Of a stretch of DNA of 40,648 nt, positions 32,559 to 40,452 are shown in pieces. The notes beneath the pieces were generated by a model. That model was not told the origin of the DNA, searched no databases, and worked only from the letters and a program-made list of their open reading frames with translations. The translations under genes were made by a program, and so were the position numbers. The stretch's first letter is position 1. Every line of letters begins with the position of its first letter. Source of the DNA: Actinomycetes bacterium (GTDB taxonomy: Bacteria > Actinomycetota > Actinomycetes > DATJPE01); NCBI GenBank assembly GCA_035506535.1, contig DATJPE010000040.1, positions 1 to 40,648 of the forward strand. Direction: 5' to 3'.

Positions 32559-35453
32559 GTGCTCGAGCGCACCTTCGAGGCGGTCGTCTTCGACTGGGAC
32601 GGCACCGCCGTCCCGGACCGGCGCGCCTCGGCACGAGCCGTGCGCCGGCGCGTCGAGGCGCTGTGCGCGCGGGGCGTCGACGTCGCGGTGGTGAGCGGCA
32701 CCCATGTCGGCACCGTCGACGGCCAGCTCGGCGCGCGACCGCCCGGGCCGGGCCGGTTGTTCCTGGCCCTCAACCGCGGGTCCGAGCTGTACGTCGTCGA
32801 CCGCGACCGTCCGCGGCTGCTCGCGCGCCGCCGCGCCGGCCGGGAGGAGAACGCCGCGCTCGACCTCGCGGCCGCGGCGACCATCCGTCGGCTGACCGAG
32901 CGGGGCCTGGCGGCCGACCTGGTCGCCTCGCGCCTCAACCGGCGCAAGATCGACCTCATCCCGGTCCCCGCCTGGGCCGACCCGCCCAAGGCGCGCATCC
33001 ACGACCTGCTGGCGGCCGTGACGGGGCGGCTCGAACCGGCGGGGTTCGCCGGCCTGGCCGACGTCGTCGCCGTCGCGAGGAGGGCGAGCGAGGAAGCGGG
33101 TCTCACGGACCCTCGCATCACGAGCGACGCCAAGCACGTGGAGATCGGGCTGACCGACAAGTCCGACTCGATGCGGGCGTTGCTCGACGCCTTCGCGGAG
33201 CGCGGGGTCGGGCCCGGGATCACGCTGGTGCTCGGAGACGAGTTCGGCCGACTCGGCGGCGTACCCGGCAGCGACTCCCTCCTCCTGGTGCCGCAGGCGG
33301 CGCGCGCGACGGTGGTCTCGGTCGGCGTGGAGCCCACGGGTGTCCCGGCTGGGGTCCGCTACGTCGGCGGCGGCCCGCCAGCCTTCCTCGCCCTGCTCGA
33401 CGAGCAGCTGGCCCGACGGCGGCACCGACGGGTGCCCGCCGTCGACGAGGACCCGGCGTGGGTGCTGGTCTTCGACGGGGACCCGCTGCGCGCCCGCGTG
33501 GACGAGAGCCTGCTCAGCCTCGGCGACGGTTTCGTCGGCGTGCGGGGCAGCCACGACCACCCGGACCGTCGGGAGTCACCGATGGTGCTGGTGTCCGGCG
33601 CCTACACCGGCAGTGGCGCCGAGCAGCGGCTGCTCCACGGGCCGTGGCCGCTCGCCCTGGCGAGCGAGGCGCCACCGACTCGGCCACGCCGCGTGCTCGA
33701 TCTGCGGACCGGTGTGCTCGTCCAGGACGCCCCAGGGACGCGAAGCATCCGCTTCGTCGCGCTCCCCGGGGACGGCGTCGTGGCCGCGCGCACGGAGACG
33801 GCCGGTACAGGCGCTTCCGGCCCTCTGCTGCTCGCCGCCGGCGACCCGGTGACGGTGACCCGGATCGGACCCGGGGAGGCGCACGCGCGTGCCTCCCGCC
33901 CCGCACTGTCCGCAGCGGTGCGGCAGGTGCGGGGGCGCGACGCCTCGGTGAGGACCCACGAGCGGTTGGCCGGCTTCGCCCGCTCCGCAGGGCGTGCCGC
34001 GTCGAGGGCCGCCCGGGCGTCGGAAGCCGGGTTCGAACGGCTCCTGCACGACCACCGTCGAGCGTGGGCGGGCCGATGGGCCGACGTCGACGTCAGCGTG
34101 CCCGACGAGCCAGGCACCCAGCTCGCGGTCCGGTTCGCCCTCTTCCACCTGTGGAACGTCGCCTCGCACCGGGCGGAGGCCGGCGTGGGGGCGAGGGGGC
34201 TGAGCGGGACCGGCTACTCCGGTCACGTGTTCTGGGACGCCGACGTCTTCGTGCTGCCCGCCCTCGCGACGATGGACGCCAGGGCGGCCCGCGCGATGCT
34301 CGGCTACCGGCTGGCCCGCCTGCCGCAGGCGCGCGAGAACGCCCGGCGCCGCGGCCTCGAGGGCGCTCGCTTCCCGTGGGAGTCCGCGGCCACCGGGGAG
34401 GACGTCACCCCCACCTCGGGCCGGCTGGGGGAGGAGTGGGTGCCGATCCTGACCGGCGAGCTGGAGGAGCACGTCGTCTCCGACGTGGCGTGGGCGGCGT
34501 GCTTCTACGCGGACTGGACGGGGGACGCCGCCTTCCTCGACGGCCCGGGCCGCGACCTGGTCGTCGACGGGGCCCGCTACCTGGCCTCGAGAGCGGTCGA
34601 GGGCCCGGACGGGAGAGCCCACATCCGCCACGTCATCGGGCCGGACGAGTACCACGAGGACGTCGACGACAACGCCTACACCAACCTGATGGCCCGCTGG
34701 CACCTGCGGGCCGCGGCCGATCTCGTGCCGGCGTCGACCCAGACCAGGCGATGGCGACGCCTCGCGGCCGCGCTCGTCGACGGCTACGACCCGACGAGCG
34801 GCCGGCACGAGCAGTTCACCGGCTACGACCGCCTGCGCCCGCTGCTCGTGGCCCAGATCGGGGAGCCGCCGATCGCGGCCGACGTCGTCCTGGGCCCCTC
34901 GGGAGTCGCTGCGACGCAGGTCGTCAAGCAGCCCGACGTCCTCATGGCCCACCACCTGCTCGGCCCGGCCCTGCCGGCGGGTTCGCTGCGAGCCGACCTC
35001 GACCACTACCTGCCCAGGACCGCCCACGGGTCCTCGCTCTCCCCTCCCGTGGTCGCCGCACTGCTGGCCCGGGCGGGACGCCCCGACGAGGCGATGCAGT
35101 GGCTGGACCTGGCCCTGCGCATGGACCTCGACGACCTGACCCGGATGACGGCGTCGGGTGTGCACCTCGCCACGGTGGCCGGCGTCTGGCAGGCGCTCGT
35201 GTTCGGGTTCGCCGGCGCGCGCGTCGAGGGCGACGCGCTTCGCCTCGACCCGGTCCTGCCCTCCCGGTGGGGCGGCCTCGGTCTGCGCTTTCGCTGCCGG
35301 GGACGGCGGGTCGGGCTCGAGATCGGACCGGGCACGCTGGTCGCGCGCGCCGACGGTCCGCTGCGGCTACGCGTGGGCGGCTACACAGGGGTGCTCGGCC
35401 GGGAGCCGCTCGTCGCGGCTCGAGATGACGACGGATGGAGGGTGCGGCGATGA
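32559..35453 (+). CDS. HAD-phosphatase (OtsB-like)/GH65 fusion
   Basis: The protein has about 964 residues. The N-terminal 280 are a HAD phosphatase: motif I VVFDWDGTAVPD with both Asp, TSDAKHVEIGLTDKSDSM and LVLGDEFG. The cap pattern and the VEIG...DKS segment resemble trehalose-6-phosphate phosphatases. The rest is GH65: a beta-sandwich, then the (alpha/alpha)6 barrel with GHVFWDADVFVLPAL and the acid Glu in VIGPDEYHEDVDDNAYTN. GH65 enzymes are phosphorylases or hydrolases of trehalose, kojibiose or maltose. The architecture recalls Rv2006 (OtsB1) of M. tuberculosis. The GTG at 32559 precedes the HAD strand directly. The stop overlaps the USP start (ATGA). Confidence 0.9.
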   Translation: MLERTFEAVVFDWDGTAVPDRRASARAVRRRVEALCARGVDVAVVSGTHVGTVDGQLGARPPGPGRLFLALNRGSELYVVDRDRPRLLARRRAGREENAALDLAAAATIRRLTERGLAADLVASRLNRRKIDLIPVPAWADPPKARIHDLLAAVTGRLEPAGFAGLADVVAVARRASEEAGLTDPRITSDAKHVEIGLTDKSDSMRALLDAFAERGVGPGITLVLGDEFGRLGGVPGSDSLLLVPQAARATVVSVGVEPTGVPAGVRYVGGGPPAFLALLDEQLARRRHRRVPAVDEDPAWVLVFDGDPLRARVDESLLSLGDGFVGVRGSHDHPDRRESPMVLVSGAYTGSGAEQRLLHGPWPLALASEAPPTRPRRVLDLRTGVLVQDAPGTRSIRFVALPGDGVVAARTETAGTGASGPLLLAAGDPVTVTRIGPGEAHARASRPALSAAVRQVRGRDASVRTHERLAGFARSAGRAASRAARASEAGFERLLHDHRRAWAGRWADVDVSVPDEPGTQLAVRFALFHLWNVASHRAEAGVGARGLSGTGYSGHVFWDADVFVLPALATMDARAARAMLGYRLARLPQARENARRRGLEGARFPWESAATGEDVTPTSGRLGEEWVPILTGELEEHVVSDVAWAACFYADWTGDAAFLDGPGRDLVVDGARYLASRAVEGPDGRAHIRHVIGPDEYHEDVDDNAYTNLMARWHLRAAADLVPASTQTRRWRRLAAALVDGYDPTSGRHEQFTGYDRLRPLLVAQIGEPPIAADVVLGPSGVAATQVVKQPDVLMAHHLLGPALPAGSLRADLDHYLPRTAHGSSLSPPVVAALLARAGRPDEAMQWLDLALRMDLDDLTRMTASGVHLATVAGVWQALVFGFAGARVEGDALRLDPVLPSRWGGLGLRFRCRGRRVGLEIGPGTLVARADGPLRLRVGGYTGVLGREPLVAARDDDGWRVRR

Positions 35454-36145
35454 CACCTTCGGTGGTCTCCCTCGAGCCCTCCGGGCGCTCGCGCCAGGTC
35501 GGTCGTGCTGCGGACGCGCTCGCAGCCGCGCTGGGCATGGCCGTCGAGCACCGTGGGGTGCCGGCCGGCTCGTCCCTGCCCGACCTGCTGGCGGACTGCG
35601 TCGACCGCATCGTGGTCCTGCCGCACTCCCCGTCGCGTCCCGACCCGGTCCTCATGGACCGGGTGGGCCGGGTGAGCGCACCCGTGCTGCTCGTGCCGAC
35701 CGGCCCTCGTTACGTCGCGCCTGAGCGCGTCAGCTGCGTGCTGGTCCCACTCGACGCGAGCCTGCGCTCGGCGCGCACGGTGGCCGAGACCGTCGAGCTC
35801 TTCGCCGCATCCGGGGCCGAGATCGTCGTCCTGCACGTCTTCGAGGCCGAGACGGTCCCGCGCTTCTGGGACCAGCCGGTGCACGCCAGGCGAAGCTGGG
35901 GCGAGGAGTTCCTCGCTCGCTACTGCGACCAGCCCGGGGCGCGCGTGGAGCTGCGGGCCGGTGTCACCGGTGAGCACATCCGCGACGTCGCCGATCGGGA
36001 GCGGGCCGACGTGATCACGCTGGGCTGGGCGCAGGACACTTCGCCAGGTCGAGCACGTACCGTGCGTTCCACCCTGCGCGGAGCGCACGTCCCCGTGCTG
36101 CTGCTGCCCGTGCTGGGGGAAGCGGGCGAAGGGGAGTGGCCATGA
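35450..36145 (+). CDS. Universal stress protein family protein
   Basis: The 231-residue protein has two regions. The first 85 residues hold a partial alpha/beta segment (RIVVLPHSPSRPDPVLMDRVG, then VSAPVLLVPTGP). The second is a USP domain: VSCVLVPLDASLRSARTVAETVELFAASGAEIVVLHVFE, then IRDVADRERADVITLGWAQD and HVPVLLLP. The canonical G-x2-G-x9-G(S/T) ATP loop is not intact, so it may not bind ATP. It overlaps both neighbours by 4 nt (ATGA), so it is translated with the GH65 and debranching genes. USP genes beside OtsB1-type genes are also seen in M. tuberculosis (Rv2005c). Confidence 0.88.
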   Translation: MTPSVVSLEPSGRSRQVGRAADALAAALGMAVEHRGVPAGSSLPDLLADCVDRIVVLPHSPSRPDPVLMDRVGRVSAPVLLVPTGPRYVAPERVSCVLVPLDASLRSARTVAETVELFAASGAEIVVLHVFEAETVPRFWDQPVHARRSWGEEFLARYCDQPGARVELRAGVTGEHIRDVADRERADVITLGWAQDTSPGRARTVRSTLRGAHVPVLLLPVLGEAGEGEWP

Positions 36146-38253
36146 CCCAGAACTGGGCCTTCGCGGGGGAGCCGCCCGTCGTGGGTGGCCCGGAAGGGGT
36201 GTCCACGCTGGTTCGCGGCTCCACGTTCTGCATCGGCGAGCGAAGCGGCGACATCCGCCCCGACGGGGCGCAGGGGTTGTTCTTCCGGGACCTCCGGTCG
36301 ATCTCCCGGTGGGAGCTGCGCGTCGACGGCTACTCCACGCAGGCCCTCGCCTGCTATCACCCGGAGCCGAGCGAGGCCACCTACGTCGCCCGGGTGCCCC
36401 CCACCGCCGGCCGGGCCGACAGCCACCTGCTGGTGACCCGGCACCGCGTGATCGCAGACGGGATGCGCGAGGAGGTCACGGTCCGCAACCTCGGCCAGGA
36501 GGCCGCCGGCTGCACGCTCACGCTGCTCGTCGACGCCGACTTCGCTGACCTCTTCGAGGTCAAGGAGAACCGGGTCGTCGCCCACCCGGACCGGGTCGCC
36601 CGCCTGGCCGGGGAGGCTGGGGAGGTGCTCTTCACCCACCGGTGGCTGGGCCGGGGCCGTGACGTGCGAGTGCGATCGTCGCCGGTCGGCCGTACCAGCC
36701 CGGGACTGCTCACCGTCGCCGCGGCGATCGAGCCGCGGTCCAGCTGGACCCTGCGGCTCGAGGTCGACTTCGCCGTGGACGGGCTGCCGGTCGAGCCGGG
36801 GACATCGGGCGAGGAGGCGCCGAAGCGCTGGGGCCGCCGCCTGCGTGAGGACACTCGGATCAGTACGCCGTACCCGGCGCTCGAAACCACGCTGCGCACG
36901 GCCCGGGCCGACCTGGCGGCGCTGCTCATCAAGGACCCCGACCATCCGGACCGGGAGGTCGTCGCGGCCGGGGCGCCGTGGTTCATGACCGTGTTCGGGC
37001 GGGACTCGCTGCTGACCGCGTGGATGGCCCTGCCGCTCGACCCCGGGCTGGCGGTGGGCACGCTGCACACCCTCGCCGCGCGCCAGGGGAGCCGGGTGGA
37101 CCCGCTCACCGAGGAGCAGCCGGGACGGATCCTGCACGAGATGCGCTTCGGGTCCGAGACCGGCCTCGCGCTCGGTGGCGGGACCGCCTACTACGGCACG
37201 GTCGACGCCACGGCGCTGTTCGTCATGCTCGTCGGCGAGGCGGCGGCCTGGGGGGTCGACGGCGCGGAGATCTCGGCCCTGCTGCCGCACGTGGACCGCG
37301 CACTGGACTGGATCCGCGAGCACGGCGACCGCGATGGCGACGGGTTCGTCGAGTACCAGCGGGCGACCGACCGGGGCCTGCTCAACCAGGGGTGGAAGGA
37401 CTCCGGCGACGGGGTGACCGGCTCCTCGGGGGTCCAGGCGGTGCCGCCGATCGCCCTGTGCGAGGTGCAGGGCTACGTCTACGGGGCCTATCGCGCTCGT
37501 GCCCGCCTCGCCCGGCTGCTCGGGGACGAGGACGGGGCGCGCTCGTGGGACCAGCGGGCCGGTGACCTGAAGGCCGTGTTCAACGAGCGGTTCTGGCTGC
37601 CCGACCGCGGGTACTTCGCCCTCGCGCTCGACCGGGACAAGCGTCCGGTCGACGCGCTGACCTCCAACGTGGGCCACTGTCTGTGGACCGGTGTCGTCGA
37701 GGCGGACAAGGCGGCCGCGCTCGCCGGACACCTCGGGTCCGAGGCCCTGTTCAGCGGGTGGGGTGTGCGGACGCTGGCCGACACGATGGCGGCGTACAAC
37801 CCGCTGAGCTACCACAACGGGTCCGTCTGGCCGCACGACACGGCGATCGTGGTCGCGGGGCTGGCGCGCTACGGCTTCGACGAGCTCGCCCGGCGGATCG
37901 CCACGGCCGTCGTCGACGCCGCGGTGGCCTTCGGGTCGCGCCTCCCGGAGCTGTGGTGCGGCTTCGCGCGGGCGGAGTACGAGCCGCCGCTGCCGTACCC
38001 CACCTCGTGCTCGCCCCAGGCTTGGGCGGCGGGGGCGCCGCTGCTCCTCCTGCGCTCCCTGCTCGGCCTGCACCCTGACCTGCCGGCCGGGCGCCTCTAT
38101 GTCGCGCCCTCGCTCCCCGCGTCGTGGCTGCCGCTGACTCTGGAGGGTGTGCGGATGGGGGACGCCCGGGTGCGCGTGCACGTCGACGCCGACGGGGTGA
38201 GCGTCGACGGGCTGGGCGAGGGCGTGGAGCTCGTGCTCGGCCGCCCCGACTGA
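36142..38253 (+). CDS. Debranching-type glycosidase (GDE_N_bis; amylo-alpha-1,6-glucosidase-like)
   Basis: The 703-residue protein has an N-terminal beta domain of the glycogen debranching enzyme N-terminal (bis) type: STFCIGERSGDIRPDGAQGLFFRDLRSISRWEL. A C-terminal (alpha/alpha)6 barrel follows with AAGAPWFMTVFGRDSLLTAWMAL, GLLNQGWKDSGDG, YHNGSVWPHDTAIVVAGL and the terminal PLPYPTSCSPQAWAAGAPLLLL. The Asp of GRDSL and acidic residues near the WKDSGD and PHD motifs are candidate catalysts. It probably trims alpha-glucans or oligosaccharides. It is the last gene of the GH65-USP operon; its ATG lies in ATGA, and a GTG at 36136 is also possible. A large terminator follows. Confidence 0.9.
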   Translation: MTQNWAFAGEPPVVGGPEGVSTLVRGSTFCIGERSGDIRPDGAQGLFFRDLRSISRWELRVDGYSTQALACYHPEPSEATYVARVPPTAGRADSHLLVTRHRVIADGMREEVTVRNLGQEAAGCTLTLLVDADFADLFEVKENRVVAHPDRVARLAGEAGEVLFTHRWLGRGRDVRVRSSPVGRTSPGLLTVAAAIEPRSSWTLRLEVDFAVDGLPVEPGTSGEEAPKRWGRRLREDTRISTPYPALETTLRTARADLAALLIKDPDHPDREVVAAGAPWFMTVFGRDSLLTAWMALPLDPGLAVGTLHTLAARQGSRVDPLTEEQPGRILHEMRFGSETGLALGGGTAYYGTVDATALFVMLVGEAAAWGVDGAEISALLPHVDRALDWIREHGDRDGDGFVEYQRATDRGLLNQGWKDSGDGVTGSSGVQAVPPIALCEVQGYVYGAYRARARLARLLGDEDGARSWDQRAGDLKAVFNERFWLPDRGYFALALDRDKRPVDALTSNVGHCLWTGVVEADKAAALAGHLGSEALFSGWGVRTLADTMAAYNPLSYHNGSVWPHDTAIVVAGLARYGFDELARRIATAVVDAAVAFGSRLPELWCGFARAEYEPPLPYPTSCSPQAWAAGAPLLLLRSLLGLHPDLPAGRLYVAPSLPASWLPLTLEGVRMGDARVRVHVDADGVSVDGLGEGVELVLGRPD

Positions 38254-38266
38254 GCCTGGGGCACCA

Positions 38267-38314
38267 CCGGGGGTGGCACCGCGCCGGTGACCGGCGAGAC
38301 GGTGCCACCCCCGG
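38267..38314. terminator. Bidirectional hairpin terminator, 15-bp stem with inner stem
   Basis: CCGGGGGTGGCACCG (38267-38281) pairs perfectly with 38300-38314. The loop itself folds (CGCCG-gtgac-CGGCG). It separates the convergent glycosidase and secreted-protein genes. Confidence 0.85.
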
Positions 38315-38343
38315 CCCCCCTGGCGGCTCCCCCGAGCCTGGCC

Positions 38344-38910
38344 TCAGACCTTCGGAGCGCGGTTGACGACGAGGAAGGTGGTGGACCCGAAGCAGCGGTG
38401 GTGGTGGCCCGGTCGGTGCACCGCGCCGCGCACCGTGGCACTGCTCGGGTCGACGGCGATCTTGGTGACGCCGTACCAGGCCCGCGAGCCCTCGGCGACC
38501 GCGCCCTGCTGCACGTCCACGGTGGCGGTCCACGTCGTGACGACGAAGCCGGGGAAGGTGTGGCTCTTGCCGTGGACGGTGACCGTCTTCGGGTCGACCG
38601 TCTTGCTGGCGGTCTCCGTCGCGGTCACGTCGAAGGTCGTCGCCGCCTGGCCCTTCACCTTCTCCCGCAGGGTGAGGGTGACGCCGGCCGGGTCGAGGGT
38701 CGTGGAGAAGTCACGGATCTTGACCTGCAGCTGGACGCTCGCCGGTGCCGAGTTCACGTTGAAGACGCGGTGGTGGCCGACGACGTGGACGCCGCTGACG
38801 ACGAAGTCGGGCTTGGTGGTCGGCTTCGTGTGGGCCGAGGCCGCTGCCAGCGGGGCGATGGCGACGGCGGTCGCGGCGGCCAGCATGACGGCGGTACGTC
38901 GTGCGTGCAT
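38344..38910 (-). CDS. Secreted hypothetical protein of the ECF sigma operon
   Basis: The 188-residue protein has a clear signal peptide (MHARRTAVMLAAATAVAIAPLAAASA, cleavage expected before HTK). The mature part is beta-rich with Val/Thr alternation, as in an Ig-like domain: FVVSGVHVVGHHRVFNVN, then VQLQVKIRDFSTTLDPAGVTLT and WTATVDVQQGAVAEGSRAWYG. Near the end is RPGHHHRCFG, which holds the only cysteine I see in the mature protein and three histidines in a row. I do not recognise a family. It starts 27 nt after the anti-sigma-like gene and is likely a co-transcribed output or partner of that pair. Confidence 0.75.
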   Translation of the reverse strand: MHARRTAVMLAAATAVAIAPLAAASAHTKPTTKPDFVVSGVHVVGHHRVFNVNSAPASVQLQVKIRDFSTTLDPAGVTLTLREKVKGQAATTFDVTATETASKTVDPKTVTVHGKSHTFPGFVVTTWTATVDVQQGAVAEGSRAWYGVTKIAVDPSSATVRGAVHRPGHHHRCFGSTTFLVVNRAPKV

Positions 38911-38937
38911 GGGCGTTGCCTCTCTTTGTGGGCGTGA

Positions 38938-39735
38938 TCAGTGGCCGGTCTGGTCATGGGTCCGCGAGCCCGACGGGTGAGCGGTACTGGTGCCGCTCGA
39001 CCCACGGTGGTGGCGGTGCCCGTTGCGGGCGGTCTTGGCATCGTGGTGGCCCTTGCGCCGGGCGTGGTCGGACCGGCCGGTGCGGTGGGCCTCACCGGTT
39101 GCCCGGGTGTCGCCAGTGGCCCCGGATGCCCCAGCGGTGCCTGGCAGACCGTGCCAGCCCGCGGGATGGTGCGCACGCGGGTGGTGGCGGTCGGTCGCCC
39201 ACGGCGACGGGGTCGGCGAGGCGGTGGGGACGGCGCTCGCCGGCCGGACGCCGGACCGGGCCGGGGTCCTCGGGTCGGAGGTGGCGGCTGGAGCCGAGTG
39301 CCGGCTAGCGGTCACCTCCGCGGTGAGACCCGGGATCCGGTGGTGGTGCGGGTGGTGGGGCGGGGCGCCGAGCGTCACGTGCGCGAACTGCTGCAGGGGC
39401 GCGGGCAGCGCCCCCGATGTGGCCGCGGTCGCGGTGCCGGCGCCCACGACGACGAACAGGGCGGCTGCGGCCCCGACCCGCAGGGGCGGGCGTACCCGGC
39501 TGAACGCCCGTCGGCTCCATGCGGCCCCCGCCGCAGACGTCTCCTGGTGCTCCCGGAAGTGCGCGAGAGCCTCGGCCATGCCGGCCAGCTCGTCCGGGGT
39601 GGCCGGCGCGCGCAGCGCGGCACCGAGGGCGCCCAGGCGCCGCTCCGGGACCGTGAGCTCGCTCGCGCGGCCCTCGAGCACGGCCTCGAGCCGTACCCCG
39701 TCGGACGGGAACTCGATCCCGTGCTCACGGTCCAT
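38938..39735 (-). CDS. Anti-sigma-like membrane protein with histidine-rich exterior
   Basis: The 265-residue protein has a cytoplasmic N-terminus of about 85 residues (MDREHGIEFPSDGVRLEAVLEG...), one transmembrane segment (VGAAAALFVVVGAGTATAA) and a long exterior of about 155 residues of low complexity. The exterior is full of His clusters (PHHPHHHR, DRHHPRAHHPAGWH, GHHDAKTARNGHRHHRG) with Ser, Thr, Pro and Ala. The zinc anti-sigma motif HxxxCxxC is absent. Its place 86 nt after the ECF sigma gene suggests an anti-sigma or sensor role. The His clusters could bind Ni, Zn or Cu. No family was recognised. Confidence 0.7.
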   Translation of the reverse strand: MDREHGIEFPSDGVRLEAVLEGRASELTVPERRLGALGAALRAPATPDELAGMAEALAHFREHQETSAAGAAWSRRAFSRVRPPLRVGAAAALFVVVGAGTATAATSGALPAPLQQFAHVTLGAPPHHPHHHRIPGLTAEVTASRHSAPAATSDPRTPARSGVRPASAVPTASPTPSPWATDRHHPRAHHPAGWHGLPGTAGASGATGDTRATGEAHRTGRSDHARRKGHHDAKTARNGHRHHRGSSGTSTAHPSGSRTHDQTGH

Positions 39736-39764
39736 GCCCAGGAAGCGTCGCGCGCTGGCCGGTC

Positions 39765-39832
39765 GTTACACCCGGCTCGGCGCGGGCGCCGAGTCACGCC
39801 CGGTTGGCGCGGTTGCGGACGTCACACCTGGC
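39765..39832. repeat. Three 12-bp direct repeats at exact 28-bp spacing
   Basis: GTTACACCCGGC (39765), GTCACGCCCGGT (39793) and GTCACACCTGGC (39821) fit GTYACRCCYGGY. They fill the sigma/anti-sigma gap; the third overlaps the sigma stop codon. They may be protein-binding sites or remnants of a 28-bp repeat. Confidence 0.7.
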
Positions 39833-40379
39833 TGGGAGCCGGGGCGTCCAGTCGTGCCTGCAGGGTCCGCAGCCCGCGGTGGGTCAGGACGCGCACCGCG
39901 CCCGAGGTGCGGCCCATGACCTCGGCGACCTCCGCGGTGTCCAGACCGACGACCACCCGCAGGAGGACGGCCTCCGCCTGGTCGGGGGGCAGCGTCGCGA
40001 CCAGCGCCAGGGCCCAACGGGTGCCCTCGCGCGAGACGACGTCCTCGGCGGCGTCGGTCTCACCGGGCGGGCCGTCCGGCAGGTCCGCGACCGGCACCAC
40101 GGGTCGGCGCGCCTGCGCACGGCGCAGGTCCACCAGGCGGTTGCGCGCGACGGTGACCAGCCAGGCCCGGAACTCCCGCTCCTCGCCGTCGAAGTCGCCG
40201 AGGCCGCGCACCACGGCCATCCAGGTCTCCGCCGCCACGTCCTCGGCGACGTCCGCAGCGCCGAGACCGCGCACGTAGCGCAGGAGCAGCGGCTGGTGGG
40301 ACCGGAACAGGCAGGCGAAGGCGTCCGCGTCGCCGGTGCGCGCGCGGACGAGGACTGCAGCGAACTCCGACGCCGGCAT
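39822..40379 (-). CDS. ECF-type RNA polymerase sigma factor
   Basis: The 185-residue sigma-70 family factor has region 2 (DADAFACLFRSHQPLLLRYVRGL, then AEDVAAETWMAVVRGLGDF, then FRAWLVTVARNRLVDLRR) and region 4 (ALVATLPPDQAEAVLLRVVVGLDTAEVAEVMGRTSGAVRVLTHRGLRTL). A 30-residue acidic linker separates them. It would direct RNA polymerase to a small regulon, with the next gene as likely anti-sigma. The ATG at 40379 starts region 2 at the right distance; a GTG lies directly before it. A DosR-like box (site 3) lies about 100 nt upstream. Confidence 0.93.
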   Translation of the reverse strand: MPASEFAAVLVRARTGDADAFACLFRSHQPLLLRYVRGLGAADVAEDVAAETWMAVVRGLGDFDGEEREFRAWLVTVARNRLVDLRRAQARRPVVPVADLPDGPPGETDAAEDVVSREGTRWALALVATLPPDQAEAVLLRVVVGLDTAEVAEVMGRTSGAVRVLTHRGLRTLQARLDAPAPSQV

Positions 40380-40452
40380 CACGCGGGGTCTCGACCCCCC
40401 GGACGCCGGGCTGAAGCATCCCGGACGACGACCACCCTTGGGGGCTACCCGC

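Noticed and set aside
34010-34050. tRNA-like GGTTCGAA segment
   Set aside because: It lies inside the GH65 coding frame and has no cloverleaf around it.
32663-35428. 921-residue forward open frame inside the GH65 gene in another frame
   Set aside because: It is Arg/Gly/Ala-rich with no motif, while the overlapping frame contains HAD and GH65 catalytic sites.
35920-38181. 753-residue reverse open frame opposite the USP and glycosidase genes
   Set aside because: It is a shadow frame; the forward strand has complete conserved motifs.
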